Positions 1 to 6,883 of a stretch of DNA of 16,490 nt are shown piece after piece. The notes beneath the pieces are model-generated. The model saw nothing but the letters and a program-made list of their open reading frames with translations. It had not been told where the DNA came from and ran no database searches. The translations under genes were made by a program, and so were the position numbers. The stretch is taken from contig CAAFFR010000073.1 in the NCBI GenBank assembly GCA_900762245.1, positions 1-16,490 of the forward strand, given 5' to 3'. The stretch's first letter is position 1, and each line of letters starts with the position of its first letter. This DNA comes from an uncultured Oscillospiraceae bacterium (GTDB lineage Bacteria > Bacillota_A > Clostridia > Oscillospirales > Oscillospiraceae).

Positions 1-7
1 ATTCCTC

Positions 8-77
8 ATCAGTCACGAATCAAAGATTCGTGCCAGCTTCCCCCCGGGGGAAGCCTTGGGCGCTGCCGCGCCGGTAC
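8..77. repeat. Palindromic intergenic repeat just past the aminotransferase gene (copy A)
   Basis: The element holds three consecutive hairpins. CACGAATC/GATTCGTG pairs at 14-32, GCTTCCCCC/GGGGGAAGC at 36-54, and a GGCGC/GCGCC-like stem lies at about 58-73. The same modules recur at 2499-2540 (xxAATCAAAGATTxx followed by a C-rich/G-rich stem) and at 3645-3683 (CTTCCCCCGGGGGAAG followed by TTGGCGCTGC). This marks a dispersed modular repeat family. It starts 5 bp after the stop codon of the minus-strand aminotransferase gene and could end its transcript, although no clean T-run follows. It may extend beyond the left window edge. Confidence 0.6.
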
Positions 78-82
78 ATTCT

Positions 83-1213
83 TTACAGCATCTTCAAAAA
101 GGCTTCCATTCTATCGAGGCCTTTTTTCAGTTCTTCATCGCTGTAGCAGTAGGACAGGCGGATATAGCCTTCCGCGCCGAAGCAGGCGCCGGGGACGGCG
201 GCTACCTTGCCCTCTTTGATCATCCGGGTGCAGAAGGTGCCGGAATCCATGCCGAATTTGGAGATGTCCACGAAGACATAGAAGGCTCCCTCCGGCTCGG
301 GGAAGCGCAGGCCCATTTCCCGCAGGCGGGTGCAGACGTATTCCCGGCGCTTGCGGTAGGTTTCCCGCATGGGACTGGGGTCTGTCTGCAGGGCGGTGAC
401 GGCGGCTTCCTGCAAAAAAGTGGGAACTGCCGTAATTTCGGCGGCGCTGAGGAGCAGGAGCCGGTCCATGACATAGCCGGGGCAGGTCAGATAGCCCACC
501 CGCCAGCCGGTCATGGCATAGGGCTTGGAAAAGCTCTGGCACAGAATCAGCTGGTCCTTCAGGTCCTGATCCAGACTCAGGTCGGGACAGGTTTTTCCAT
601 AGGTCAGCTGGTTGTAGACATTGTCGCAGATGATAAAAATGGGCTTTCCCAGTATCGCTTCCTTGATACCCGCAAGGCTCTCTTCGCTGAACACCACACC
701 GGTGGGATTACAGGGGGAATTGAGGATGATGGCCTTGGTTTTGTCCGTGATGGCGGCCTCCAGCGCCTCTTTTGTGATCTGGAAATTGGTTTTCGTCACA
801 TCCAGCGGGACGGTTTTGGCACCGGAAATGGTGGCGATGGTTTCATACAAGCCAAAGCCGGGGGTGGGGACGATGATCTCCTCCCCGGGATTCAGGATGC
901 CGAAGAGGGCGGTGAACAGGGCATGGCAGGCACCGATGGTGATGAGGACGTTGTCCGCTTTTGTAGCATTGCCCCGGCTGGTTTCAAACTCCGCCACGGC
1001 CTTGCGCAAAGCAAGAGTTCCCTGATTGGGAGCGTAGTGGGTCTGATTGTCCCGGAGGGCGGCACAGGCGGCGGCCTTGATGGCCTCGGGGGTGTCAAAA
1101 TCCGGCTCGCCGATGGTCAGCATGGCGCAGTCCGGAGTTTCCCGGGCCAGATTGGAGTAGACCCGGATGGCACTGCGCTTTAGGGTGGATAAATTCTGGT
1201 TTAAGGGAATCAT
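83..1213 (-). CDS. patA: PLP-dependent aminotransferase, probable N-acetyl-LL-diaminopimelate aminotransferase (PatA type)
   Basis: This is a 376-aa fold-type I (class I/II) aminotransferase. The cofactor lysine is K230 in SFSKPYAMTGWRVG, preceded by the NSPCNPTG motif at 165-172 and the cofactor-contacting D197 in CDNVY. The N-terminal substrate loop (IGEPDFDTPE, about 34-43) and a C-terminal YIRLSY arginine segment are also present, so the enzyme looks intact. The start codon overlaps the stop of the upstream deacetylase by 4 bp (ATGA), which suggests translational coupling, and no strong ribosome site of its own is visible. In the acetylase branch of lysine synthesis PatA converts N-acetyl-2-amino-6-oxopimelate plus glutamate into N-acetyl-LL-diaminopimelate in the cytoplasm. 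The family alone would also allow aspartate or aromatic aminotransferase activity. The specific call rests on the adjacent deacetylase and acyltransferase genes. Confidence 0.8.
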   Translation of the reverse strand: MIPLNQNLSTLKRSAIRVYSNLARETPDCAMLTIGEPDFDTPEAIKAAACAALRDNQTHYAPNQGTLALRKAVAEFETSRGNATKADNVLITIGACHALFTALFGILNPGEEIIVPTPGFGLYETIATISGAKTVPLDVTKTNFQITKEALEAAITDKTKAIILNSPCNPTGVVFSEESLAGIKEAILGKPIFIICDNVYNQLTYGKTCPDLSLDQDLKDQLILCQSFSKPYAMTGWRVGYLTCPGYVMDRLLLLSAAEITAVPTFLQEAAVTALQTDPSPMRETYRKRREYVCTRLREMGLRFPEPEGAFYVFVDISKFGMDSGTFCTRMIKEGKVAAVPGACFGAEGYIRLSYCYSDEELKKGLDRMEAFLKML

Positions 1214-2298
1214 TGGAAGTTTTCCGCTAAGGCTTCAAAGAAGTCCGCGCCTTTCAGAAGAATGGTTTCGTCAAAGTCAAAGGTGTCCGCGTGGAGGGCC
1301 GGGGTATCCCCCAGTCCTAAGAAGAAGAACATGCCGGGAGCGAACCGCTGGTACCAGGAAAAATCCTCGGCAGTCATGCAGGGCTCCGCCAGTGGCTCAA
1401 TGTCCGCAATGGCTGTGACCCGGTCATAGAGTCCGCCGGGATTCAGCACGGCGGGATAGCCACCGGCAAGGTGAAGCTTCACGGAAGCGCCGTATTTCGC
1501 TTCCACCTCTGCGGCAATGGTCCCCAGGGAAGCCGCCATTTCCTCGAAAACCTCGTCCTGAAAGGCCCGGAGAGAGCCTTCCAGATGGGTGTGGGCAGAC
1601 AGGGCATTGCGGGCGGTGCCGCTGTGGAATTTGCCGAATTTCAGCAGACGGTAAATGCCGGAAGGGATCTGCCCCTCCATTTCCATGGCACGGGTATAAA
1701 ATTCCGCGCCCGCCATGAGGGAATCGATGCCCTCGGCGGCCTTGGCGATGTGGGCGGATTTGCCGTAGATGTCCACCGTTACCTCGCTGGCACGGGCCAT
1801 CAGCTCGTTTTTCCGGCTGAATACCTTGCCTGCCGTAAGGCCGGGCCACAGGTGAAGGCCGAAGGTGGTCAGGACATGGTACTTTGCCAGAAGGCCGGTA
1901 TCGCAGATGGCTTTTGCGCCGCCGGGGCTTTCCTCACCGGGCTGGAAGATCAGCAGGACGTTGTGGGGAAGGCTTTCTTTTTTGCTCAGGCGGCGGGCCA
2001 GCTCCAGCAGAATGGCCATGTGGCCGTCGTGACCGCAGGCGTGCATACAGCCGTCAATGGTGGAGGCATAAGGCGCTCCGGTTTTCTCTGTAATAGGCAG
2101 GGCATCCATATCCGCCCGGAAGGCGATGGCCGCATCCCGGCCAAAGTCAAAGAAGGCACACAGGGCACTGCCCAAAGGGGAGAAAACCTCACAGCCCAGG
2201 CCGGACAGGGCCTGCTCCAGATACTGCTTCGTTTTAGGAAGGGTAAGCTCCAGCTCCGGAATCCGGTGGAGTGCATGACGGTCAGCGAATATTTGCAT
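1210..2298 (-). CDS. M20-family amidohydrolase, probable N-acetyldiaminopimelate deacetylase
   Basis: This 362-aa protein is a dinuclear-metal M20D peptidase/amidohydrolase. Visible motifs are RADMDALPI (61-69), the metal-binding CGHDGH (88-93), the catalytic glutamate pair in FQPGEESPGG (E122/E123), GLHLWP with H149, the dimerisation-domain histidine in GKSAHIAK, and a C-terminal LHADTFDFDE. It is slightly shorter than typical hippurate hydrolases because the N-terminus starts directly at the histidine-containing helix, as in B. subtilis YkuR-like deacetylases. The ATG at 2298 has AAGGAGG at 2306-2312, 7 nt upstream. It is the first gene of a two-gene operon with the aminotransferase and lies divergent from the dapH-type gene. 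From this context it most likely hydrolyses N-acetyl-LL-diaminopimelate to LL-diaminopimelate and acetate. Sequence alone does not exclude indole-amino-acid or hippurate hydrolase activity. Confidence 0.82.
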   Translation of the reverse strand: MQIFADRHALHRIPELELTLPKTKQYLEQALSGLGCEVFSPLGSALCAFFDFGRDAAIAFRADMDALPITEKTGAPYASTIDGCMHACGHDGHMAILLELARRLSKKESLPHNVLLIFQPGEESPGGAKAICDTGLLAKYHVLTTFGLHLWPGLTAGKVFSRKNELMARASEVTVDIYGKSAHIAKAAEGIDSLMAGAEFYTRAMEMEGQIPSGIYRLLKFGKFHSGTARNALSAHTHLEGSLRAFQDEVFEEMAASLGTIAAEVEAKYGASVKLHLAGGYPAVLNPGGLYDRVTAIADIEPLAEPCMTAEDFSWYQRFAPGMFFFLGLGDTPALHADTFDFDETILLKGADFFEALAENFQ

Positions 2299-2330
2299 AA
2301 AACCGCCTCCTTTTGGAAAATTTAAGCATA

Positions 2331-2359
2331 ATTATACTCCAATTGCATAGATATGTCAA
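2331..2359 (-). promoter_or_regulatory. Consensus SigA promoter for the deacetylase-aminotransferase operon
   Basis: Read on the minus strand, TTGACA (2359-2354) is followed by a 17-bp spacer and TATAAT (2336-2331). Both hexamers match the consensus perfectly. Transcription should begin near 2324, giving a leader of about 25 nt that contains only the ribosome site. A lysine riboswitch or T-box therefore has no room here. Confidence 0.88.
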
Positions 2360-2366
2360 TTTCCGC

Positions 2367-2395
2367 TTGTCATTTGGGAGAAAAGATGATACCAT
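2367..2395 (+). promoter_or_regulatory. Candidate promoter for the dapH-type gene
   Basis: TTGTCA (2367-2372) and TACCAT (2390-2395) are separated by 17 bp, matching consensus at 5/6 and 4/6 positions. The promoter lies back to back with the minus-strand promoter at 2331-2359. If it is used, the palindromic repeat at 2415-2540 falls inside the 5' untranslated region of the downstream acyltransferase gene. Confidence 0.5.
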
Positions 2396-2414
2396 CATTC
2401 CATACAGTCAAAAA

Positions 2415-2540
2415 CTTGGCCCCCTCTTAGAGGGGGCTGGCACGGCATAAGCCGTGACTGGGGGAGTGTACTCCTTAAGACAAGACACTCCCTCCGTCAA
2501 AAATCAAAGATTTTTGCCACCTCCCTCAAAGAGGGAGGCA
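2415..2540. repeat. Multi-hairpin palindromic repeat in the dapH-type leader (copy B)
   Basis: The element is built of four stem-loops. GCCCCCTC/GAGGGGGC lies at 2419-2437, CACGGC/GCCGTG at 2441-2456, AAAATC/GATTTT at about 2500-2514, and CCTCCCTC/GAGGGAGG at 2520-2538. The halves are further joined by an imperfect inverted repeat: 2455-2469 (TGACTGGGGGAGTGT) against 2485-2499 (ACACTCCCTCCGTCA). The right half shares its module order with the repeat at the left edge of the window. No coding capacity is seen. Confidence 0.7.
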
Positions 2541-2566
2541 CGGTATCTGATAAAGGAGAGAAAACT

Positions 2567-3259
2567 ATGAACGCTCAGGAGATCATTGAATATATCCGCA
2601 CCTCGGAAAAGAAGACCCCTGTGAAAGTATATGTCTGGGAGAAGACTCCCGTGGCTTTCCCGGGCTGTCACGAATTTCCTGCCGCAGAGGGCCATAAGAT
2701 CGTCTTCGGCGACTGGAAGGACGTAAAGCCCGTTCTGGAAGCCAACGAGTTTGCCCATGTGGAAGTTGAGAACAACTGCCGCAACTCTGCCATCCCCATG
2801 CTGGACCTGAAGGACATTCCCGCCCGCATCGAGCCCGGTGCCATCATCCGGGAGCAGGTGGAGATCGGCAAAAACGCCGTCATCATGATGGGCGCCATCA
2901 TCAACATCGGCGCTGTCATCGGCGAGGGCACCATGATCGATATGGGTGCCGTCCTGGGCGGCCGTGCCACTGTAGGCAAGAACTGCCACATCGGTGCCGG
3001 TACCGTGCTGGCCGGCGTGGTGGAGCCCGCTTCCGCTACCCCCGTCATCGTGGAAGACAATGTTATGATCGGTGCCAACGCCGTGGTCATTGAGGGCTGC
3101 CGCATCGGTCACGATGCCGTCGTGGCTGCCGGTGCCATCGTGGTGGGCGACGTGGCCCCCAATACCGTGGTGGCAGGCTGCCCCGCCAGAGTCATCAAGG
3201 TCAAGGACGAGAAGACCGCCGGCAAGACTGCCCTTGTGGATGCCCTGCGGACGCTGTAA
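2567..3259 (+). CDS. dapH: 2,3,4,5-tetrahydropyridine-2,6-dicarboxylate N-acetyltransferase
   Basis: The protein has 230 aa, close to B. subtilis DapH (about 236). Residues 1-85 form the small N-terminal domain typical of DapH. Residues 88-205 are a left-handed beta-helix of hexapeptide repeats, for example [30 protein letters not shown] and IGHDAV, with a loop insertion at about 150-160 (VEPASATP) and the AGCPARVIK closing segment of acyltransferases. The enzyme acetylates tetrahydrodipicolinate with acetyl-CoA, the first step of the acetylase branch towards diaminopimelate and lysine, and family members act as cytoplasmic trimers. The ATG at 2567 has AGGAG at 2554-2558, 8 nt upstream. The divergent deacetylase and aminotransferase carry out later steps, which supports acetyl- over succinyl-transfer. 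Arginine codons are mostly CGC/CGT, suggesting good expression. Confidence 0.9.
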   Translation: MNAQEIIEYIRTSEKKTPVKVYVWEKTPVAFPGCHEFPAAEGHKIVFGDWKDVKPVLEANEFAHVEVENNCRNSAIPMLDLKDIPARIEPGAIIREQVEIGKNAVIMMGAIINIGAVIGEGTMIDMGAVLGGRATVGKNCHIGAGTVLAGVVEPASATPVIVEDNVMIGANAVVIEGCRIGHDAVVAAGAIVVGDVAPNTVVAGCPARVIKVKDEKTAGKTALVDALRTL

Positions 3260-3270
3260 CCAGAACAGCG

Positions 3271-3363
3271 TGTGAACGGTAACGAATCGAGCGGTACCCA
3301 TTGGTGTGGCGATCACCGCCAACGGTGCGTTACGAATTATCTGCGGCGATTCGCCGCTGCACA
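3271..3363. repeat. Imperfect inverted repeat between the dapH-type gene and the small Cys-rich gene
   Basis: The segment begins with TGTG (3271) and ends with CACA (3363), with loosely related arms that both contain CGAATCG-like sequence. It holds TGGCG/CGCCA and a stronger stem GCGGCG-ATT-CGCCGC (3343-3357) followed shortly by a T-run (CACATTTTT). The latter could terminate dapH transcription. Overall identity between the arms is low, so the element assignment is tentative. Confidence 0.35.
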
Positions 3364-3430
3364 TTTTTCTGCCTTCGGAATACCATGGAATGAGCGGTGA
3401 AGCTCAAGTAAAATTTTCGGAGGTAATCTT

Positions 3431-3589
3431 ATGTGCGGTAATAACAACGGTATCTGCGGCTGCTTCGGTGGGAACAACTGGTGGTGGATCATCATCCTGC
3501 TGCTGATCTTCTGCAACTGCGGCGGTGGCTGCGGCAACGCTACCCCCTGGAACGGCTGCGACAACAACAATAACTGCGGCTGCTGCTAA
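3431..3589 (+). CDS. 52-aa Cys/Asn/Gly-rich small protein with a hydrophobic core, function unknown
   Basis: Translation from the ATG at 3431 gives 52 residues ending at TAA (3587-3589). Composition is extreme: 10 cysteines (2, 9, 11, 28, 30, 34, 43, 49, 51, 52), 12 asparagines and 11 glycines. A short hydrophobic stretch, WWWIIILLLIF, lies at 17-27. The start is supported by CGGAGGT (3418-3424), 7 nt upstream, and a perfect terminator begins 10 bp after the stop, so this is a defined monocistronic unit. No promoter is obvious upstream. I recall comparable short Cys-rich proteins being annotated in Clostridia under 'high-cysteine' or chorion-like names, but I know of no established function. 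A membrane-associated, disulfide-rich or metal-binding surface peptide would fit. A spore-coat role is possible but unsupported here. Confidence 0.75.
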   Translation: MCGNNNGICGCFGGNNWWWIIILLLIFCNCGGGCGNATPWNGCDNNNNCGCC

Positions 3590-3598
3590 GACAAAGAA

Positions 3599-3633
3599 CG
3601 CGCACCCCAACCGGGGTGCGCGTATTTGTTTTT
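3599..3633 (+). terminator. Rho-independent terminator of the small Cys-rich gene
   Basis: A perfect 10-bp stem, CGCGCACCCC/GGGGTGCGCG (3599-3608 and 3613-3622), has an AACC loop and is followed by TATTTGTTTTT. Confidence 0.93.
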
Positions 3634-3637
3634 GCGT

Positions 3638-3683
3638 AAAAAGCCTTCCCCCGGGGGAAGCCATTGGCGCTGCGGCGCCAATG
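3638..3683 (-). terminator. Repeat-derived terminator of the 938-aa surface protein gene (repeat copy C)
   Basis: Read on the minus strand from the stop codon at 3686, there are two stems: CATTGGCGC/GCGCCAATG (3683-3662) and the perfect palindrome CTTCCCCCGGGGGAAG (3660-3645). A TTTTT run (3642-3638) follows. The two stems match the modules seen at 36-73, so this is a shortened copy of that repeat acting as, or having become, a terminator. Confidence 0.75.
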
Positions 3684-3685
3684 CA

Positions 3686-6502
3686 TCATCGACAGATCTC
3701 GCAAATCCACGTCCACAACCATTCCAGCCAATGCAGAACTGCATTGGGCCAGTCGCCGGTTTTGGGATTGGAGGGGTCTGCCGCGGGGGCAATGTAGGAA
3801 ACTTCGTCGGCATTGCGGACCCGGAGGACAGTCTGACCGTACGCATCAATGTGGACGATGCCGATGGCTTCCACGGTGCGGCCCTGTTTGATTTTGGAAG
3901 CCAGGGTGTTGGTGCCGTAGGCGGCGGAGCGTATTCCGGTTTCGATAGATACCGTAGCTTGACCGCTGCTGTCCCGGAGGGTGATCCGGGTCAGACCCCT
4001 TTTGTCCGAGGTTTGGTCTGTTGAAATCACCTTGCCCCGAATCTTCACCAGCTTGCCGCCGTATTGGTGGTAATCCGAAACCTTGGCGCAGGTCAAAGAC
4101 TCCGGCTCCCAGGAATAGAAATGTTTCTCGCTGGGCTCTGCGTGGAGCAGACGCAGCCCCCGGTTGCCGTAAGCATCCTCCCAGAGTCTTCCCTTGACGC
4201 TCACCCGCTGCCGGTAACACAGTTCCGGCAGCTCACCGTCCACGGCGATGCCGCCGCTTGCGTCCTGCACATAGATCATGGGCGGGTCAAAGGAATTGTA
4301 GGGATTGTCGTTTCCTGCGGTGACATAACCTTCAATACGGTAAACCTGTTCCGGTACGCCCCGGCGGACTTCTTCGATAGGGAGAATCTGCGGCTCTGTT
4401 TCCAGAAATTCCAGGTCCAGGGTGGGGGTATATTCCCGGGACTTTCCGTTTACATAACCTCTGATCCTGGCGTAAAAGCTCACCGCTCCGCTTTCCGGCT
4501 GGGAATAGAGGAAGGAGAAGGGCAATCTTTTACCCGCCAGCACCACATCCTCATCCACGGCGGCATACACCAGAAGGTCGCCGCCTTCCTGCTTCTGATA
4601 CACTTCCACGCGCTCCAGAAAGTAGTCCACAGGTTCGTCGTTATACAGCTCCAGGTCGATGGAGATCTCCATGCCCTCCACCGGGTCCCGGGTCTCGGTG
4701 CCAAAATGGGCTATGCCCATGTTTTCATAATTGTCCATCCAGACCGGGGCAGTGACGGCGACGGTTTCCCCGTCCCGCCGGATCACCAGATAATAATAGG
4801 AATGACGGTCCGCCACCCGAAATTTCAGATACCCATCCTCCTGGTCGAAGGAATGGATGCCCACCGGGTCATCGGCCTCGGTGAAAACCTCCACCGTGAT
4901 ACGGCCGCTGTCGGTGGGGTCCTGAATCCACAGCTGGGCCCAAAGTTCCTCCGTTATCCCGATGGTGCTGCCCATAGGCGCATCGTTAAGGGTGTAGTAA
5001 AGTTCCAGGTCCGCATCCTCCGTGGCATAGACCCGGTACTTTCGGATGGCATCGTAGAAATCGGCAGCTGTCAGTCTGTCGGAAAGCACTGCCGTCCGGG
5101 CGGTGCTGCCTCTTTGCAGGTCCTCCCAGGACTGGGGCGGCGCAGAAGGGGCCACATGCCAGCCCTTTCGCAGGGCCATGTCATAGTATTTCCGGGCATC
5201 CTCCCCGGTGCCCAGTTCCAGCAGGTGCATGTGCTTGTCATGGGCGGGGTCATATTGGGAAAAACGGTGGAAATTTCCGTTTTCGTCGCTGGGATGGCAG
5301 AACATGCTGACCCCCTCCGGGGCTTTCTGCAAAGCCTCCAGATAGTTTTCCAGCTCCTTCATGCCGGGCTGGTTCCACCACTGCCAGCCGGGGGTGTTCA
5401 GGGTGATGATGTGGCCAAAGCGGAACGTCTGGGCAGGCCACGCCATTTCGAAGCCATACTCCGCAAGAAAGTCATCCCGGCTGACTTCCGTTGCCGCCTG
5501 CTTTCCTGCCTGCCAGATCGGATCGATGGACCCGTCCTGGTCAATCCTGCCGTTTTCCCGGTTGACCATAACATCTGAGGTCTCTGTCAGCACGAAATAG
5601 TCCATATTTTCCAGCCCGGAAGCTATGGAAAAGGCCTGCTCCCGGGAATCTGCCGCCCGGTCCAGCACACACTGGCCCTTGATGATGCCGAAGCGGGGAG
5701 AATAGGGAAATTCCGGCAGCGGGGCAGCAGAGGGTTCTTCCGGCTCCGTGCCTGGGGCGATGCCGTCCATGTTGAGCACACCGTCCAGCAGAACGCCGGT
5801 GACATTGACCCAGCCTGTCAGGTCCGTTTCTCCTGCAAGGGGAAGCTCCGCCCCTTTGCTGGTGAGAAGGCCCTCTTCCAGCCAGACTCCGGTGAGGGAA
5901 ATGCGGTGGTTTTCCGGGGCATCTTTCAGGGCGGTGTCCAGGGCGGGCATGGCCCCCATGCCAAAGCTCTGAAAGTCCTCCACCGCCAGTCCTTCCGTAC
6001 GGCGGCCCATGATCTGAATGTACTCTCCGGGGGTCAGGGCCGGATCGTCATCAAAGGACAACCGGATACCGCCGGTATTGTCCTGCAAAACTGCCTGCCA
6101 GCCCTGGGCGTAGACCACCACGCCCCGGATGGTGATGCCCCGGGTCCCCGGCAGTTCTCTGAGGGCCTCCGCTACGGACAGAATCTGCAGTTCGGGAAAG
6201 GTCTCCGGGGGCGCAGTTTCTTCCGGGGCAGTTTCGGCAGAAACTGTCTCCTCCGGGCGGGTTTCTGCGGGAACCGTTTCTTCTGAAGCAGACGTTTCCT
6301 CCGGGATTGTCTGCGTGGGAGGGATTTCCGGGGGAATGGTTTCTTCGGAAACCGTTGTCTCCACCGGGAGCGTTTCCACAGCTTCCGTTGCCGCCGTTTC
6401 GTCCGAAGTCTCAGAAGCCGCTGCCGGTAACGGAACGGATAAAAAAAGAGCTGCTGCCAGCATAAGCGACATCAGCCTCCGAAACTTACCAAAGGTGTTC
6501 AT
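3686..6502 (-). CDS. Secreted multidomain surface protein: OB-fold-like domains around a degenerate PHP-like domain, C-terminal NPKTG motif
   Basis: The 938-aa protein starts with a signal peptide: a basic NTFGKFRR stretch, a hydrophobic core at 11-25 and likely cleavage near ASE at 29-31. A Glu/Thr/Pro-rich spacer covers about 31-102. Residues 105-250 look like OB-fold strands (DNTGGIRLSF, YIQIMG). Residues about 263-500 resemble the secreted PHP/CehA-type phosphoesterase fold, keeping the late landmarks FGHIITL, FCHPSD, LLELGTG, GWHVAP and ALRK-YRVYATED-like. The N-terminal HxHT and D/TEH metal motifs are missing (QCVLDRAADS and LTETSD instead), as is the late D-x-H. Catalysis is therefore doubtful. 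Beta-rich segments follow at 500-700, then two more OB-like domains at about 706-790 and 800-905 (YVQDASGGIAV, TLRDSSGQATV). Residues 912-916 are NPKTG, then a Trp-rich tail ending in CR, resembling a sortase signal. It diverges from the exporter operon. Confidence 0.72.
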   Translation of the reverse strand: MNTFGKFRRLMSLMLAAALFLSVPLPAAASETSDETAATEAVETLPVETTVSEETIPPEIPPTQTIPEETSASEETVPAETRPEETVSAETAPEETAPPETFPELQILSVAEALRELPGTRGITIRGVVVYAQGWQAVLQDNTGGIRLSFDDDPALTPGEYIQIMGRRTEGLAVEDFQSFGMGAMPALDTALKDAPENHRISLTGVWLEEGLLTSKGAELPLAGETDLTGWVNVTGVLLDGVLNMDGIAPGTEPEEPSAAPLPEFPYSPRFGIIKGQCVLDRAADSREQAFSIASGLENMDYFVLTETSDVMVNRENGRIDQDGSIDPIWQAGKQAATEVSRDDFLAEYGFEMAWPAQTFRFGHIITLNTPGWQWWNQPGMKELENYLEALQKAPEGVSMFCHPSDENGNFHRFSQYDPAHDKHMHLLELGTGEDARKYYDMALRKGWHVAPSAPPQSWEDLQRGSTARTAVLSDRLTAADFYDAIRKYRVYATEDADLELYYTLNDAPMGSTIGITEELWAQLWIQDPTDSGRITVEVFTEADDPVGIHSFDQEDGYLKFRVADRHSYYYLVIRRDGETVAVTAPVWMDNYENMGIAHFGTETRDPVEGMEISIDLELYNDEPVDYFLERVEVYQKQEGGDLLVYAAVDEDVVLAGKRLPFSFLYSQPESGAVSFYARIRGYVNGKSREYTPTLDLEFLETEPQILPIEEVRRGVPEQVYRIEGYVTAGNDNPYNSFDPPMIYVQDASGGIAVDGELPELCYRQRVSVKGRLWEDAYGNRGLRLLHAEPSEKHFYSWEPESLTCAKVSDYHQYGGKLVKIRGKVISTDQTSDKRGLTRITLRDSSGQATVSIETGIRSAAYGTNTLASKIKQGRTVEAIGIVHIDAYGQTVLRVRNADEVSYIAPAADPSNPKTGDWPNAVLHWLEWLWTWICEICR

Positions 6503-6594
6503 TTGTTAATGCACCCCATTTTCCCATTTTTCGATAAGATAGCATAGAAAACGCCATTTCCGCTACCGCTATAGCGTTATTTTGAAAATTTTTT

Positions 6595-6742
6595 AAAGAC
6601 AGATGTCATTGCGAGCCAGTGTGCACACTGGCGTGGCAATCCCCCGCAAGTTTCTGGATTGTATCATTTTACGGTCCTGTGCGGACCTTTGGAGGGGATT
6701 GCCACGTCGGGCTTCGCCCTCCTCGCAATGACATCTATCTTT
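6595..6742. repeat. MITE-like palindromic element with GTCATTGCGAG ends
   Basis: Terminal inverted repeats of about 21 bp pair 6595-6615 with 6722-6742 with a single mismatch; the inner 15 bp (AGATGTCATTGCGAG) are perfect. A second inverted pair, CGTGGCAATCCCC (6632-6644) against 6694-6706, lies inside. Each arm also holds its own hairpin: the perfect 16-bp palindrome CCAGTGTGCACACTGG (6616-6631) and GGGC-TTC-GCCC (6709-6719). A GGTCC/GGACC stem (6673-6687) sits at the centre. No ORF is present. The ends resemble a GTCATTGCGAG-type repeat widespread in bacterial genomes. It occupies the middle of the 381-bp divergent intergenic region; the remainder of that region is AT-rich and contains the exporter promoter. 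Confidence 0.8.
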
Positions 6743-6813
6743 CGATAAATGCCCATTTCTCGATGCTATGGCGTATTAAGAAATAAATTAAAAAAACCTT
6801 AATGTTCCGGTGA

Positions 6814-6842
6814 TTGATTCTGAACTTTAAAATCGTTATAAT
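6814..6842 (+). promoter_or_regulatory. SigA promoter of the exporter operon
   Basis: TTGATT (6814-6819), a 17-bp spacer and a perfect TATAAT (6837-6842) lie 41 bp before the first adaptor start. Predicted transcription starts near 6849, giving a leader of about 35 nt with AGGAGG at 6871-6876. Confidence 0.85.
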
Positions 6843-6883
6843 AGAGGTTAAAAGACAGACCATACCCTTAAGGAGGACCTTTT

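Noticed and set aside
56..2325. Plus-strand open frames opposite the aminotransferase and deacetylase genes
   Set aside because: They are shadows of two genes with complete catalytic motifs and a consensus promoter on the other strand.
2299..2566. Lysine riboswitch or T-box upstream of the dap genes
   Set aside because: The minus-side leader is about 25 nt, and the plus-side space is filled by simple hairpins of a dispersed repeat without aptamer-like conserved sequence.
2504..3364. Minus-strand open frame opposite the dapH-type gene
   Set aside because: Its His/Asp/Gly-rich periodicity is just the reverse complement of the hexapeptide repeats.
4064..5578. Long plus-strand open frame inside the 938-aa gene
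   Set aside because: It is antisense to a gene with a signal peptide and recognisable domains. The product has no motifs and no start signal.
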